Assembly: GCF_048571125.1 (NCBI RefSeq)
Contig: NZ_CP182343.1
Coordinates: 1,798,001 to 1,862,000 of the forward strand
Origin: Arcobacter siniprincipis
GTDB taxonomy: Bacteria > Campylobacterota > Campylobacteria > Campylobacterales > Arcobacteraceae
Direction of reading: 5' to 3'
Length of the DNA stretch: 64,000 bases
Part shown: one piece after another, positions 17,208 through 26,857 of the stretch
How positions within the stretch are numbered: the stretch's first letter is position 1
Layout of the letters: every line of letters begins with the position of its first letter
The notes under the pieces: generated by a model
The model's database searches: none
Told to the model about the DNA's origin: nothing
The model's input: the letters and a program-made list of their open reading frames with translations, nothing else
Position numbers and translations under genes: made by a program

Positions 17208-18482
17208 ATGAAACTTACTTTTGACATAATAAAAAGCGGAAGAGATATCCCAAGTAGAAATAACTTTCATTTTGATAGAAATGATGGAATTATAGGTCGT
17301 TCTAGTGAATCTGATTGGCAATTACCAGATAGACAAAATTATATTTCAAGCAAGCATATTTTAATAAAATATATTGATGAATCTTATTTTATTCAAGATG
17401 AAAGTACAAATGGTACATACCTAAAAGAGCCTTATAGAAAGCTGCCAAGAAACAAGCAAATAAAAATCAATCCTAATGATATTTTTATCGTAGGTGAATA
17501 TGAAATTCAAGCTAGATTTATTGATAATGATTATTCAAAAAAAGATATTTTGCAATCAAACTATAATAACTCCTCTTCTAGTAAATCCATGGGAACAATT
17601 ATTCCTGACGATTTTGAAATAATTGAAGATATGAATAGTTCTTTTGTTAAAGAAGATTCTAAAATAGAAATAAATGATAGTCTTTTTAATATATTTGATC
17701 AAGAAAATAAGCATAATTCAGAAGTAATTTATGATTTTGAAAAAGAAGAAGTTTTATTTACTATTGATGAAGAAGATAGTGTAACTAGAAATCCGATGCA
17801 AGAGCACATTATTGTTCCTTCTTTTAACAAAAAAGAAGAGCAAAAAGAAAATAAAATTGTAGAAGATATTCAAATAGAAGATACTATTCAAGATCATAAA
17901 AAAAATAATAATATTATGAAAGAAGATAAAAGTTTAAAATTTTTGGAAGAAAAATTAGGTATTAAGCTCTCTTCTTTAAGTGATATTGAACAAAAAAGAA
18001 TACTAAATGAAATAGCTAATATCGTCACCTTTTCCCTAGATGGATTAAAAAATTCATTAAAATTAGTTGATAAAGTAAAAAATGATTTAAATATTGAAGA
18101 TTCTTTTTCACATCAAAATTCTAATAATCCCGTTTTATTAGGGCAGTTTGCATTAAATACAGATAATAAAATAAGTTTATCAGATGCTGTTAAAAAATCA
18201 TTTAAACAACTGGATAATCATAACATTGCACTACATATGTCAAGTAAAAACCTTGTAAATATTACATTAAATAAATTTAACCCAAAAAGCTTAGAACATC
18301 ATTTTAACAAGCAAGGTGAAATAAATTCAATTCTACCTAAAAAGCCTCAATTATGGGATTCATATGAAAGAATGTTTGACAAATTAACTAATAATTCTAC
18401 TCTTGGCATAGATTTAATTTCTGAAGATTTTTCTAAAGAGTACAACAAAATTGTTTATACAATTAAATTAACATCAATTTAA
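17208..18482 (+). CDS. tagH: T6SS FHA-domain protein (TagH/Fha)
   Basis: A 424-residue protein with an N-terminal FHA phosphothreonine-binding domain (about residues 20-100). The core GRSxxxDWxLP...ISSKHxxI...DESTNGTYL contains the conserved Gly-Arg, Ser-x-x-His and Asn-Gly residues. A long acidic linker (~120-250) leads to a C-terminal TagH/VasC-like domain (~280-424) with KNPKSLEHHF-type and LWDSYERMFDKL motifs. In systems with a threonine phosphorylation pathway, the kinase phosphorylates the FHA protein and turns on assembly. The kinase and phosphatase genes occur at 25.3 and 24.6 kb. The ATG is 3 bases after the small lipoprotein gene. Confidence 0.9.
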   Translation: MKLTFDIIKSGRDIPSRNNFHFDRNDGIIGRSSESDWQLPDRQNYISSKHILIKYIDESYFIQDESTNGTYLKEPYRKLPRNKQIKINPNDIFIVGEYEIQARFIDNDYSKKDILQSNYNNSSSSKSMGTIIPDDFEIIEDMNSSFVKEDSKIEINDSLFNIFDQENKHNSEVIYDFEKEEVLFTIDEEDSVTRNPMQEHIIVPSFNKKEEQKENKIVEDIQIEDTIQDHKKNNNIMKEDKSLKFLEEKLGIKLSSLSDIEQKRILNEIANIVTFSLDGLKNSLKLVDKVKNDLNIEDSFSHQNSNNPVLLGQFALNTDNKISLSDAVKKSFKQLDNHNIALHMSSKNLVNITLNKFNPKSLEHHFNKQGEINSILPKKPQLWDSYERMFDKLTNNSTLGIDLISEDFSKEYNKIVYTIKLTSI

Positions 18483-18492
18483 AAGGAAAAAA

Positions 18493-18942
18493 ATGAATAT
18501 TAAATTTAGTATATTTATGTTAATAAGTTTTATTATACTTATTACAGGGTGTGCCTCTAAACCTACTCATTTAGAGTTAGTAATAAAATCTGCAAAAGAT
18601 TTAAATCCAGATATTGATACTGTCTCTTCTCCTCTTATGTTAACTTTTTACGAACTAGAGAGTGCTGAGAAGTTCTTAAAATATGATTTTTGGAGGATAG
18701 TAGATGATTCTGGTAAAAATCTTGAACCTGAATTGATTTCACAATCAAAACAAATCATTACTCCTTTACAAGAACAAACTTACAATATAGTTTTTGATAA
18801 TAGAGCAAAATTTTTAGGAATTATTGCAAAATTTAGAAATATTGATGGAAATAATTGGAGACAAGTAATCAATTTAGAAAAAGACTCTTACAATTTTTCT
18901 GAGTTTGAAATAAAAAAATTTACTATAAAGAGAGTTGAATAA
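18493..18942 (+). CDS. tssJ: T6SS outer-membrane lipoprotein TssJ
   Basis: A 149-residue lipoprotein. The signal peptide ends in the lipobox LITGC (Cys20). The mature part has the TssJ pattern: LELVIKSAKDLNPD..., an SSPLMLTFYEL segment, and a C-terminal beta-sandwich. TssJ sits on the inner leaflet of the outer membrane and holds the periplasmic end of TssM. The ATG has AAAAGGA upstream and the gene's stop overlaps the ATG of tssK (TAATG). The order tssJ-tssK-tssL-tssM is the classic membrane-complex block. Confidence 0.93.
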   Translation: MNIKFSIFMLISFIILITGCASKPTHLELVIKSAKDLNPDIDTVSSPLMLTFYELESAEKFLKYDFWRIVDDSGKNLEPELISQSKQIITPLQEQTYNIVFDNRAKFLGIIAKFRNIDGNNWRQVINLEKDSYNFSEFEIKKFTIKRVE

Positions 18943-20273
18943 TGCAAAATAATGTTGTATGGAAAGAGGGATTATTTATTAGACCCCAACATTTTCAACA
19001 AAGTGATAGATACTATAATAATGAGATAATAACAAGAACGTTGAATGCAAGACCTAATAATTGGGGTTTTTATAATTTAGAAATTGATGAACATTTACTC
19101 AATACAGGGAAAATTGTTATAAAAAGAGCATCAGGAATAATGCCAGATGGTACACTTTTTAATATAGACCCAAAAGTTAATAGTCTGATTTTAAATATTG
19201 AAAAGATAGACAGTGGAAAAAATGTTTACTTGGCTTTGCCAATATTTATTGACAGAAGCGATACTGTGCATTTTGAAGACCAAAAAAATTTATCTACTCG
19301 ACTAAAAGCTGTAAATAGTTCAAATATACCAAATACCAATGCAGGTGAGAATAGTAGTTGTGATATTTTAACAGCAGAATTAAATTTCAAACTTTTATTA
19401 GAAGATGAATTAAATGAAAATTATACATTTTTAATAATAACAAAAGTAGGTTCTGTTTCTACAAGCAATATTGTTTCTTTGGATACAAATTTTACTCCTA
19501 CATTTTTGCATTTAGATTCTGCATCAGTGTTATCATCAAAAATAAAAGAAATAATATCTATGATTTCATATAGAATTAAAAAGTTATCTGAAAAAATTAG
19601 TGATTCTTCTTTACAAGCAACTGAACTCTCTAATTATTTGATGCTTCAACTATTAAATAAATCAGAAAATAAGTTTCATTTTTTAATTTCACAAAATAAA
19701 GTTCATCCTGATATTTTATTTTATGAATTAAGTAATTTAGTAGCTGAACTAGCTGTTTTTATGAAAAAAGAAAAAAGAATCATCAATCACATTACTTATC
19801 TTCATTTAGAACAAAATGAATCCTTTGATAAAATAATTGCAGAACTTAAAGATATGCTTACTTTAGTTCTTGATGAAAATAGTATTTCTTTACCTATTGA
19901 AAAAAGAAAATTTGGTATTTATATATCTGCTTTAAAAGATAAAAAAATTATTCAAGATTCAACATTTATTTTTTCTGTTTCGACAAGTATACCTTCTAAT
20001 AAAATCAAAGAAATACTAGTTGCAAGTCTTAAATTAGGGACAATTGAAACAATAAAAAACCTTGTAAATTTTCATTTAATTGGATTTAAAATCAAGCCTC
20101 TTTCTACACCACCAAAAGAGATTCCATATAGAGTAAATTTACTTTATTTTAAAATCGAATTAACTCAAGAAAATAGAGATGAATTAATGAAATCTGCTGG
20201 TTTTGCTTTTCATTTAGGTTCTGAAATACCAGATATAAGTTATTCACTATGGGCAATAAAAAACAACAATTAA
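18942..20273 (+). CDS. tssK: T6SS baseplate-membrane connector TssK
   Basis: A 443-residue TssK (VasE/ImpJ family). The N-terminal motif VVWKEGLFIRPQHFQQSDRYY is diagnostic, and the C-terminal domain ends with the characteristic FHLGSEIPDISYSLWAIK. TssK trimers resemble phage receptor-binding proteins. They connect the baseplate with the cytoplasmic parts of TssL and TssM. The ATG overlaps the tssJ stop by one base. Length is normal for the family, with no odd insertions. Confidence 0.97.
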   Translation: MQNNVVWKEGLFIRPQHFQQSDRYYNNEIITRTLNARPNNWGFYNLEIDEHLLNTGKIVIKRASGIMPDGTLFNIDPKVNSLILNIEKIDSGKNVYLALPIFIDRSDTVHFEDQKNLSTRLKAVNSSNIPNTNAGENSSCDILTAELNFKLLLEDELNENYTFLIITKVGSVSTSNIVSLDTNFTPTFLHLDSASVLSSKIKEIISMISYRIKKLSEKISDSSLQATELSNYLMLQLLNKSENKFHFLISQNKVHPDILFYELSNLVAELAVFMKKEKRIINHITYLHLEQNESFDKIIAELKDMLTLVLDENSISLPIEKRKFGIYISALKDKKIIQDSTFIFSVSTSIPSNKIKEILVASLKLGTIETIKNLVNFHLIGFKIKPLSTPPKEIPYRVNLLYFKIELTQENRDELMKSAGFAFHLGSEIPDISYSLWAIKNNN

Positions 20274-20290
20274 AGGTTTAATGAATATTT

Positions 20291-21157
20291 ATGAATAATA
20301 AAACAATATTAATATCAAATAATCAAAATAGAAATTTTTCTAATAATTTGACTTCAAATCAAAGAAAAACTATCAATAGGGATAATATAAATAATTATCA
20401 AAGTAGGTTTAAAAGATCAAAACAATCAAAATTTAAGAATTATGAAATAAGTTTTAATCCATTTATTACAGCAGCAATGCCAATCTTCAAATTAGTCTTT
20501 GAAATTAAAGAAGATATAGAAGATGCAAGTATAAATGATATAAGAGAAGAGTTTATAGACAAAGTAAATACTTATACAGAAACTGCTTCTTCTCTTGACA
20601 TAGATGAAAATGAAATATTAGTAATTCGTTATGTTCTTTGTTCTTTTGTCGATGAATTTATGAATTCACATTTTTTAAGTAAAGATTATAATTGGTCAAA
20701 TAATAGTTTGCTAAGTATATTTCATAATGAGACTTATGGTGGAGAAAATTTCTTTCATCTATTAAATAGATTTTTAAAAACTCCTGCAAAATATATCCAC
20801 ATACTTGAATTATTATATGCTTGTCTTGCATTAGGGTTTGAAGGGAAATATAGAGTAATAAGTAGAGGAGAAGTTGAATTAAACAATATAAAAGATAGTC
20901 TATTTAAACAAATCAAAATTGTACAAGGGAGAGAACCTTTCCCTTTTTATAGTAAACAAACACCGGCACAAGAGAGTTATAAATTATTTAATAAAATCCC
21001 TTATTCAACTTTATTTTTTAGTGTGTCTGTATTAGTATTAATCATTTATTCTGGATTAACTTTTAGTTTAGCTAGTCAAAATAATGAATTTATTGATTTA
21101 ATTAATAATAAAACAACTATAGAAATAGATGATTTATATGCAGGAGATAAAAAATGA
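20291..21157 (+). CDS. tssL: T6SS inner-membrane protein TssL
   Basis: A 288-residue TssL (DotU/IcmH). The cytoplasmic hook domain includes NPFITAAMPIFKLVFEI, VRYVLCSFVDEFM and FFHLLNRFL. A single membrane helix lies near the C-terminus (~residues 237-258). No peptidoglycan-binding OmpA-like domain follows, so this is the short form. Residues 1-55 are basic and Asn-rich, an extension before the usual start. TssL forms the inner-membrane base with TssM. The stop overlaps the start of tssM (ATGA), so the pair is coupled. Confidence 0.93.
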   Translation: MNNKTILISNNQNRNFSNNLTSNQRKTINRDNINNYQSRFKRSKQSKFKNYEISFNPFITAAMPIFKLVFEIKEDIEDASINDIREEFIDKVNTYTETASSLDIDENEILVIRYVLCSFVDEFMNSHFLSKDYNWSNNSLLSIFHNETYGGENFFHLLNRFLKTPAKYIHILELLYACLALGFEGKYRVISRGEVELNNIKDSLFKQIKIVQGREPFPFYSKQTPAQESYKLFNKIPYSTLFFSVSVLVLIIYSGLTFSLASQNNEFIDLINNKTTIEIDDLYAGDKK

Positions 21158-24100
21158 AAAAACCTTTTTACAAAAATATTATATTTTGGATAATATTTAT
21201 TTCATTTATTATTTCATTGTTAATTATATTTCTATTCCCTTATTTATTTGATTCTTTTAAAGAATTAAATTTTAGATTATTACTCTCTTTTAGTCTATTT
21301 TTTGGCACAATAATAGCAATATTACTTTATATTGTATTTAAAAAAGAAGAAACCCAAGAAATACTAAAAGAAAGAGCTGAACAAAAAGAGTTAGAAAATG
21401 AATACAAAAAAGTCATTTCAGAAAAAGTCAAAGATTTAAAAACAAAATTTAAAGATGCAGTAAGAATAATCAAAAAATCTTCTCTTTATAAAAATAGAAG
21501 CAAAATTAATTATGAGTTACCTTGGTATCTTGTAATAGGTGATAAAGCAGAAGGAAAATCAACATTATTAGAATCTTCAGGATTAAACTTTCCTTTAAAT
21601 GTAAATTTTGAAAAAAGAATAGCAATAGAAGAGACAACTACAAAAGCTTTTCAATGGTATTTTTCTGAAAAATCTGTTTTTGTAGATATTCCAGGAAATT
21701 ATATTGAATTAAATGAGAATCCAGAAGATAAAATCATTTGGAAAGAATTTTTAAAACTATTTACAAAAAAAAGATGGAGAAGACCAATCAATGGAATCAT
21801 CTTAACAATTAGTGTTGATAGATTATTAAAAAATGAAAAAGAACTAGAAAAATATGCGAAAGACTTAAGAGATAGATTTGATGAGTTATCCGTATCATTT
21901 ATGTCTAGTATCCCTATTTATTTGATGATAACAAAGCTAGATAAAATAGAAGGATTTAGTGAATATTTTATTAATTTATCAGAAAATGAAAAAGATGAAA
22001 TATTAGGAGTTACATTTGATGAAAATAAAAAAAATATTGATTCAAATACTTCAAAAATTGAACTTGAAAGTCTACTAAAAAAACTAAATAGTTCAGTATT
22101 AGAAAAGATGCATTTTGAATGGGAAAAAGAAAATAGATCTAAAGTATTTTTATTTACAGAATATTTATCTGACTTATTTGATAAAACAAACCTTTTTGTT
22201 GATATTTGTTTCTCACAAACAAGATATAGAAAACCGTTACTTTTAAGAGGTATTTATTACACAAGTACTCCGTGTAGTGATAATCATCAACAATTAGTTT
22301 CAATTGACAATTTAGAATCTGCAAGAGATAAAAAAGGTCTATTTATTAGAAAAGTCTTAAGTGATATTATTTTCCCTGAATCAGAAACAATAAAAATGGA
22401 TGATAACTATCGAAAAAAAGTAAAAAAGAATCAAACTATTGCGTTGATAGTTTCATTTGTATTTACAGCACTTGTTAGTACTTTTTATATTAATGATTTC
22501 CTCAATCAAAATAACAGTTTAAGAAAGATGGAAAAAACCTTTGAAGTATATAAAGTCGCTAAAAATAAATTTCTACCTTCAGATAAAGTTGATGATATTT
22601 TAATTTTATTAAATAATATAGAAAGAATTAGAAAATATAATGATATTCAAGATAAAAATTTTTGGAATTTGTTATTTTATAAATCAGAAGAGAGACATGA
22701 TGAACTAACAAAAATTTATTATAATGATCTATTAACTTTTTTACTACCAAGAATAGCTACAGTTATGGAACAAAATATTTCAAAAGACTTAAATGATTTT
22801 GATTCAACTTGGGATAATACAAAAGCATATGTAATGCTTGAAAATAAACAACATCGAAATAGTAAGTTCTTATCTAAATATATGGCAGAAGAGTGGAGTA
22901 ACCGATACCCTTATAACACTAAAGTACAAAGTGAATTAAACTATCACTTCTCACAATTATTAGATTTTGGGTTTAGTCCTTATTCTCTAAATGTAGATAT
23001 ATTAAAAGTAGCAAGAGATAGACTTACAAAAATAGGCGCAGAGAGGTTAACATATAAAGAATTAATTTTAAAATCAAAAGAGATGAAACTAGAACCTTTT
23101 AAATTTTCTTCTGTTATGTTAAATAATATAAATGAATTCAAAAGAAATGACTATGAAATACCTGGTTTTTATACAAAAAATGGGTTTAATATTTTGATGA
23201 AAGAGGGTATGTCTCTGACAAAAAACATATTATTAAATAATTGGGTTATAGGTAAAAAAACAAATCTTAGTCCTATTGAGATTAGTAAACACTACCAAAA
23301 AGTTTTAGGTTTGTATTTTTTAGATTATAAAGAATACTGGCTAAATGCACTTAGTAATCTTGCTATTCCTATTAAGACTAATACCTCAAGTTTAAATGCC
23401 CAATTAGCTGTATTTTCATCTTCAGATTCACCAGTATTATCTGTATTAAAAGCTTTAAAAGAAAATACTGATATTTACACTCCAAGTGAAATTATAAAAA
23501 TGAAATCAAGTAAAAGTAATGTTTCTAGTCAAATTATAAATGCAACGGTTAGTGGTCAAATTGGAAAAACTATTGCAAAAGAAGCACTAACTGATATTGA
23601 AAATGATATAGATAATAGAAGCATAGAAAGCATGAGAAACTTTTTCAAAGATTATACAGCCTTAATAAATAAGGAAAATTCACCTGATGCTATTTTACAA
23701 AATTCAATTAATAAATTAAGTAATATTTATCAATTGATGTCGTCAATTTATAGTAGTATAAATCCAGATTTTGATGCTTATAAAATAATAAATAATAGGA
23801 TAAATGGAAATACTACCTCTTTTACAAATGATTTAAATAAACTGCCTTTATATGTTAAAAACTGGTATTTACAATTACTTCGTTCAAATTGGGATAATAT
23901 TTTAAGATATGGTAAAAACTACATCGAAAAAAGATTTAAAGAGGATGTCTATTCTTTCTATAAAAATAACTTAATAAATAAATATCCAATAGATAGGAAA
24001 AGCTCTACTTATGTAAGATTAGATGACTTTAGTGAATTCTTTAAACCAAAAGGAATTCTTGATTCATTTTATAATGATTATATTTCAAATATGGTTTCTA

Positions 24101-24621
24101 TTAATTCTCAATTTAATAGTTATTCACCTAAAGTCTTAGATGGAAGTATCATGAATTTCAATAAAAGTTTCATGATTGGATTATTAAAATCGCTTAAAAT
24201 AAGAAATCTATTTTTTACAAACTCAGGTATTCTAAAAATAGAAGGGAATATTAAACCTTATGTTTTAGCTTCTAATTTAGCCACTATGGACTTCTTTTAC
24301 GATGATGACTCTATTATTTATGAACATGGACCAATAAAAACTACTAAAATTGTTTGGCCACCAAAATCATCAAATTATATTGTGAAGTTTGATTTATTTG
24401 ATTTATCAAATAATTCTGTTGTTGAACACTATTTAGATAATGAATGGGCTTTATTTAAAATAATAGATACATTTAGAATTTCAAGAAATCTAAATAATTC
24501 AATAATATTGAAATATTCAAATAAAAAATTCACAGGTTCATATTATTTAAGTGGAGATTTAAGTAATATATTTGGTACAAGCAATTTATTGTCTAACTTT
24601 AATTTAAGTGAAAAACTATAA
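21154..24621 (+). CDS. tssM: T6SS inner-membrane scaffold TssM (IcmF)
   Basis: An 1155-residue IcmF-family protein. Two membrane helices lie near residues 8-30 and 38-60, then a cytoplasmic GTPase-like domain with a Walker A motif GDKAEGKST (~129-137), a third membrane helix (~427-447), and a large periplasmic region that reaches TssJ. The motifs LPWYLVIGDKAEGKSTLL and KKRWRRPINGIILTIS are typical of the family. TssM spans the envelope and forms the channel core. The intact Walker A suggests nucleotide binding, which varies between systems. The start overlaps tssL by 4 bases, and the stop overlaps the phosphatase start by one base. Confidence 0.96.
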   Translation: MKKPFYKNIIFWIIFISFIISLLIIFLFPYLFDSFKELNFRLLLSFSLFFGTIIAILLYIVFKKEETQEILKERAEQKELENEYKKVISEKVKDLKTKFKDAVRIIKKSSLYKNRSKINYELPWYLVIGDKAEGKSTLLESSGLNFPLNVNFEKRIAIEETTTKAFQWYFSEKSVFVDIPGNYIELNENPEDKIIWKEFLKLFTKKRWRRPINGIILTISVDRLLKNEKELEKYAKDLRDRFDELSVSFMSSIPIYLMITKLDKIEGFSEYFINLSENEKDEILGVTFDENKKNIDSNTSKIELESLLKKLNSSVLEKMHFEWEKENRSKVFLFTEYLSDLFDKTNLFVDICFSQTRYRKPLLLRGIYYTSTPCSDNHQQLVSIDNLESARDKKGLFIRKVLSDIIFPESETIKMDDNYRKKVKKNQTIALIVSFVFTALVSTFYINDFLNQNNSLRKMEKTFEVYKVAKNKFLPSDKVDDILILLNNIERIRKYNDIQDKNFWNLLFYKSEERHDELTKIYYNDLLTFLLPRIATVMEQNISKDLNDFDSTWDNTKAYVMLENKQHRNSKFLSKYMAEEWSNRYPYNTKVQSELNYHFSQLLDFGFSPYSLNVDILKVARDRLTKIGAERLTYKELILKSKEMKLEPFKFSSVMLNNINEFKRNDYEIPGFYTKNGFNILMKEGMSLTKNILLNNWVIGKKTNLSPIEISKHYQKVLGLYFLDYKEYWLNALSNLAIPIKTNTSSLNAQLAVFSSSDSPVLSVLKALKENTDIYTPSEIIKMKSSKSNVSSQIINATVSGQIGKTIAKEALTDIENDIDNRSIESMRNFFKDYTALINKENSPDAILQNSINKLSNIYQLMSSIYSSINPDFDAYKIINNRINGNTTSFTNDLNKLPLYVKNWYLQLLRSNWDNILRYGKNYIEKRFKEDVYSFYKNNLINKYPIDRKSSTYVRLDDFSEFFKPKGILDSFYNDYISNMVSINSQFNSYSPKVLDGSIMNFNKSFMIGLLKSLKIRNLFFTNSGILKIEGNIKPYVLASNLATMDFFYDDDSIIYEHGPIKTTKIVWPPKSSNYIVKFDLFDLSNNSVVEHYLDNEWALFKIIDTFRISRNLNNSIILKYSNKKFTGSYYLSGDLSNIFGTSNLLSNFNLSEKL

Positions 24622-25298
24622 TGGGTTTTAAAAGTTATTGCTTTACTCACCCTGGACACTTGAGAACATTAAACGAAGATTCTTTTTATATAAATGATGA
24701 AAAAAAACTTTGGGTTGTATGTGATGGAATGGGAGGACATGAAGAAGGAAATTTTGCAAGTCACTTAATAACTGATATTTTTGAGTACTTTCCCTTAGAA
24801 GGCAGTTTTGAAAATAAAATTGAGATGATAAACAAACAGATAAAAATTATTCATAATTTGTTAGAAAATAAAGTAGAAAAAATGGGTGGAAATATAACTA
24901 TTGGTTCAACTTTAATGTTATTACATATTGAAGATGATAAAGGTGTTTGTATTCATATGGGAGATACTAGATGTTATTGTTTACAAAATGGCACTTTAAG
25001 AACTATTACTAAAGATCATGCTATTCAAATAAATGATTTTTATGGATCAAGAAGATATTTAACATCTGCACTTTCTGCTCCTGGAAATTTGATTATTGAA
25101 ACTACCAGATTTACTGTTTATAAAGAAGATGTTTTTTTAATTTGTACTGATGGATTATATGATTATATTTCAAATAAAATTATAAAAGAAGCAATGTCTC
25201 AAGAGAATAAAGAAGAGGCTTTGTTCAAGCTAAAACAAAGTGTTTTAATAACTTCTGCAGAAGATAATATTACAGTAACAATAATTGAGAATATATGA
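24621..25298 (+). CDS. pppA: PP2C-type protein phosphatase of the T6SS (PppA-like)
   Basis: A 225-residue PPM/PP2C serine/threonine phosphatase. The metal-binding motifs are present: an acidic residue in RTLNEDSF, DGMGGH, a GDTR loop, TDGLYDYI and the terminal AEDNITV. It therefore looks catalytically complete. In the threonine phosphorylation pathway of T6SS, PppA reverses phosphorylation of the FHA protein and turns secretion off. The start overlaps the tssM stop and the end overlaps the kinase start (ATGA), so phosphatase and kinase are made together. No signal peptide or membrane segment. Confidence 0.92.
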   Translation: MGFKSYCFTHPGHLRTLNEDSFYINDEKKLWVVCDGMGGHEEGNFASHLITDIFEYFPLEGSFENKIEMINKQIKIIHNLLENKVEKMGGNITIGSTLMLLHIEDDKGVCIHMGDTRCYCLQNGTLRTITKDHAIQINDFYGSRRYLTSALSAPGNLIIETTRFTVYKEDVFLICTDGLYDYISNKIIKEAMSQENKEEALFKLKQSVLITSAEDNITVTIIENI

Positions 25299-26173
25299 AA
25301 AGTACATTCAAGAAAAACTTAACATATATAAAGAAAGAAAAAATATTTATATTAAATAATAGATATATAATAGAAGAAGAGATAGGAAGAGGGGGATTAA
25401 GTATTGTGTATAAATCATTAGATTTATACAATGAATACTTTAATATAAAAAGTAATATTGCAATAAAAATGCCTACAAAAGAGTTATTATCAAAAAATCA
25501 TATAGAAGACTTTGTATTTTCTGAATATTTATTCTTAAAAGAGATTGACAATGAAAATATTGTAAAAGTATTAGATTTTGGAATTGATAAAAAGTCTAAT
25601 ATCCCATATTTAGTCCTAGAGTACCTCGAAGGAAAACTATTAAGTCAAATAACAATACCTGATTTAAGTAAAAAATTTAAAATAAATCTATTCTTAGATT
25701 TATTTACTTCTTTATTATATATTCATAAAAAAGGAATAATTCATGCGGATATTAATCCTTCAAATATAATAATTAATGAAAATCAAAAATCAAAAATTTT
25801 TGATTTTGGAATATCTCAATATCTTGATGCAACAGATAAAATTCAGCTTGATTATAAACAATTTAAAGGTTTTAGTCCTCAATATTGTGCACCTGAAATT
25901 TTAAATGGAGATAAACCTTCTTTTGAATCTGACATTTTTTCTTTTGCGGTTATGATGTATGAACTTTTCACACTTAGATTACCTTATTCAAAAAACTCAT
26001 TAGAATTAATAAATCATAAATTTACAAATAAAGAACTTCTTGGAATTCCATTTTTTTTAAGATTTTGGTTTAAAAAAGCACTAAATAGTAATCCACAAAA
26101 AAGAAATAATAATAAATTTATTTATTATTTAGCAAAAAACAAATTCTTAAGTGATTTTTTAATTATTATTTAA
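25295..26173 (+). CDS. ppkA: Ser/Thr protein kinase of the T6SS (PpkA-like, soluble)
   Basis: A 292-residue Hanks-type kinase. Glycine loop IGRGGLSIVYK, the lysine of AIKMP, the catalytic loop HADINPSN, DFG and the APE-like motif CAPEIL are all there, so it is probably active. The first 30 residues are a basic lead-in. The catalytic-loop aspartate is preceded by Ala instead of the common Arg, so this is a non-RD kinase. Unlike the Pseudomonas PpkA it has no membrane helix or periplasmic sensor domain, so how it senses a trigger is open. It is coupled to the phosphatase upstream and precedes hcp by 48 bp. Confidence 0.88.
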   Translation: MKSTFKKNLTYIKKEKIFILNNRYIIEEEIGRGGLSIVYKSLDLYNEYFNIKSNIAIKMPTKELLSKNHIEDFVFSEYLFLKEIDNENIVKVLDFGIDKKSNIPYLVLEYLEGKLLSQITIPDLSKKFKINLFLDLFTSLLYIHKKGIIHADINPSNIIINENQKSKIFDFGISQYLDATDKIQLDYKQFKGFSPQYCAPEILNGDKPSFESDIFSFAVMMYELFTLRLPYSKNSLELINHKFTNKELLGIPFFLRFWFKKALNSNPQKRNNNKFIYYLAKNKFLSDFLIII

Positions 26174-26221
26174 TTATCTTTTAGATATTATTTTGTGCAT
26201 TTAAAATAATAAGGAAAAAAA

Positions 26222-26746
26222 ATGAACAACCCAATATTTATTTCGATTGAAGGCAGTACTCAAGGATTAATTACCGAAGGTACATTCACACCAGAGTCTG
26301 TTGGAAACTCTTATCAAAAAGGCCATGAAAATGAAGCTTTGTTAAAAGGTTTTTCTCATAATATCAGAATCCCAAGAGATCCACAGTCTGGTCAACCATC
26401 TGGACAAAGAGTACATGAACCAGTTGTTATCACTAAATTAATTGATAAATCTTCACCTCTTTTATACAATGCACTAACGAAGGGTGAAACACTTACAAAT
26501 GTTGAATTAAAATGGTACAGAACAAGTTATGCAGGTAAACCTGAACATTACTTAAGTATTGTACTTGAAGATGCTGTAATTGTTGATATGCATACTTCTC
26601 TTGATACTGAAGAAGGTCTAGCAAAGACTCAAGTTGCTCCTTTAGAAACAGTTTCATTTGCGTATAGAAAAATCACATGGAGACATGAGATTGCAAGTAC
26701 TTCTGGAGAAGATGATTGGAGAATTGGAGTAGGATTAAACGCTTAA
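26222..26746 (+). CDS. hcp: T6SS tube protein Hcp
   Basis: A 174-residue Hcp (TssD). The N-terminal IFISIEGSTQGLITEG, the middle HEPVVITKLIDKSSPLLYNAL and VELKWYR, and the ending ETVSFAYRKITWRHE are family hallmarks. Hcp hexamers stack into the tube that the sheath expels, and can carry small effectors in their lumen. The ATG has AAGGAAAAAA upstream. Codon use is visibly less AT-extreme than in neighbouring genes (many GGT, CCA, ACT and GAA codons), fitting high expression. A strong hairpin lies just after the stop. No C-terminal effector fusion. Confidence 0.98.
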   Translation: MNNPIFISIEGSTQGLITEGTFTPESVGNSYQKGHENEALLKGFSHNIRIPRDPQSGQPSGQRVHEPVVITKLIDKSSPLLYNALTKGETLTNVELKWYRTSYAGKPEHYLSIVLEDAVIVDMHTSLDTEEGLAKTQVAPLETVSFAYRKITWRHEIASTSGEDDWRIGVGLNA

Positions 26747-26760
26747 TCTTATTTTCTACT

Positions 26761-26797
26761 AATAGTGACATATAAGTTACTTTTATATGTCACTATT
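26761..26797 (+). terminator. Long hairpin after hcp (terminator or partial attenuator)
   Basis: Perfect 15-base arms (26761-26775 AATAGTGACATATAA and 26783-26797) enclose a 7-base loop, 14 bases after the hcp stop. The downstream tract is T-rich (TATATTTAGTTTATTCT) rather than a pure T run. It probably ends or weakens transcription of the core operon so that hcp is expressed far more than the vgrG module behind it. It could also stabilise the 3' end of hcp mRNA. Confidence 0.65.
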
Positions 26798-26857
26798 TAT
26801 ATTTAGTTTATTCTAAAAAGATTAATACTTATTAATTATTTTAGAGTAAATTCTAAC

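Noticed and set aside
7881..26746. Contractile phage-like genes (sheath, gp25-like, tube, spike) read as a prophage or R-type tailocin
   Set aside because: TssJ, TssK, TssL, TssM and ClpV, the FHA protein and the kinase/phosphatase pair are all present, which is the full T6SS set. No capsid, terminase, holin or tail-fibre gene is seen.
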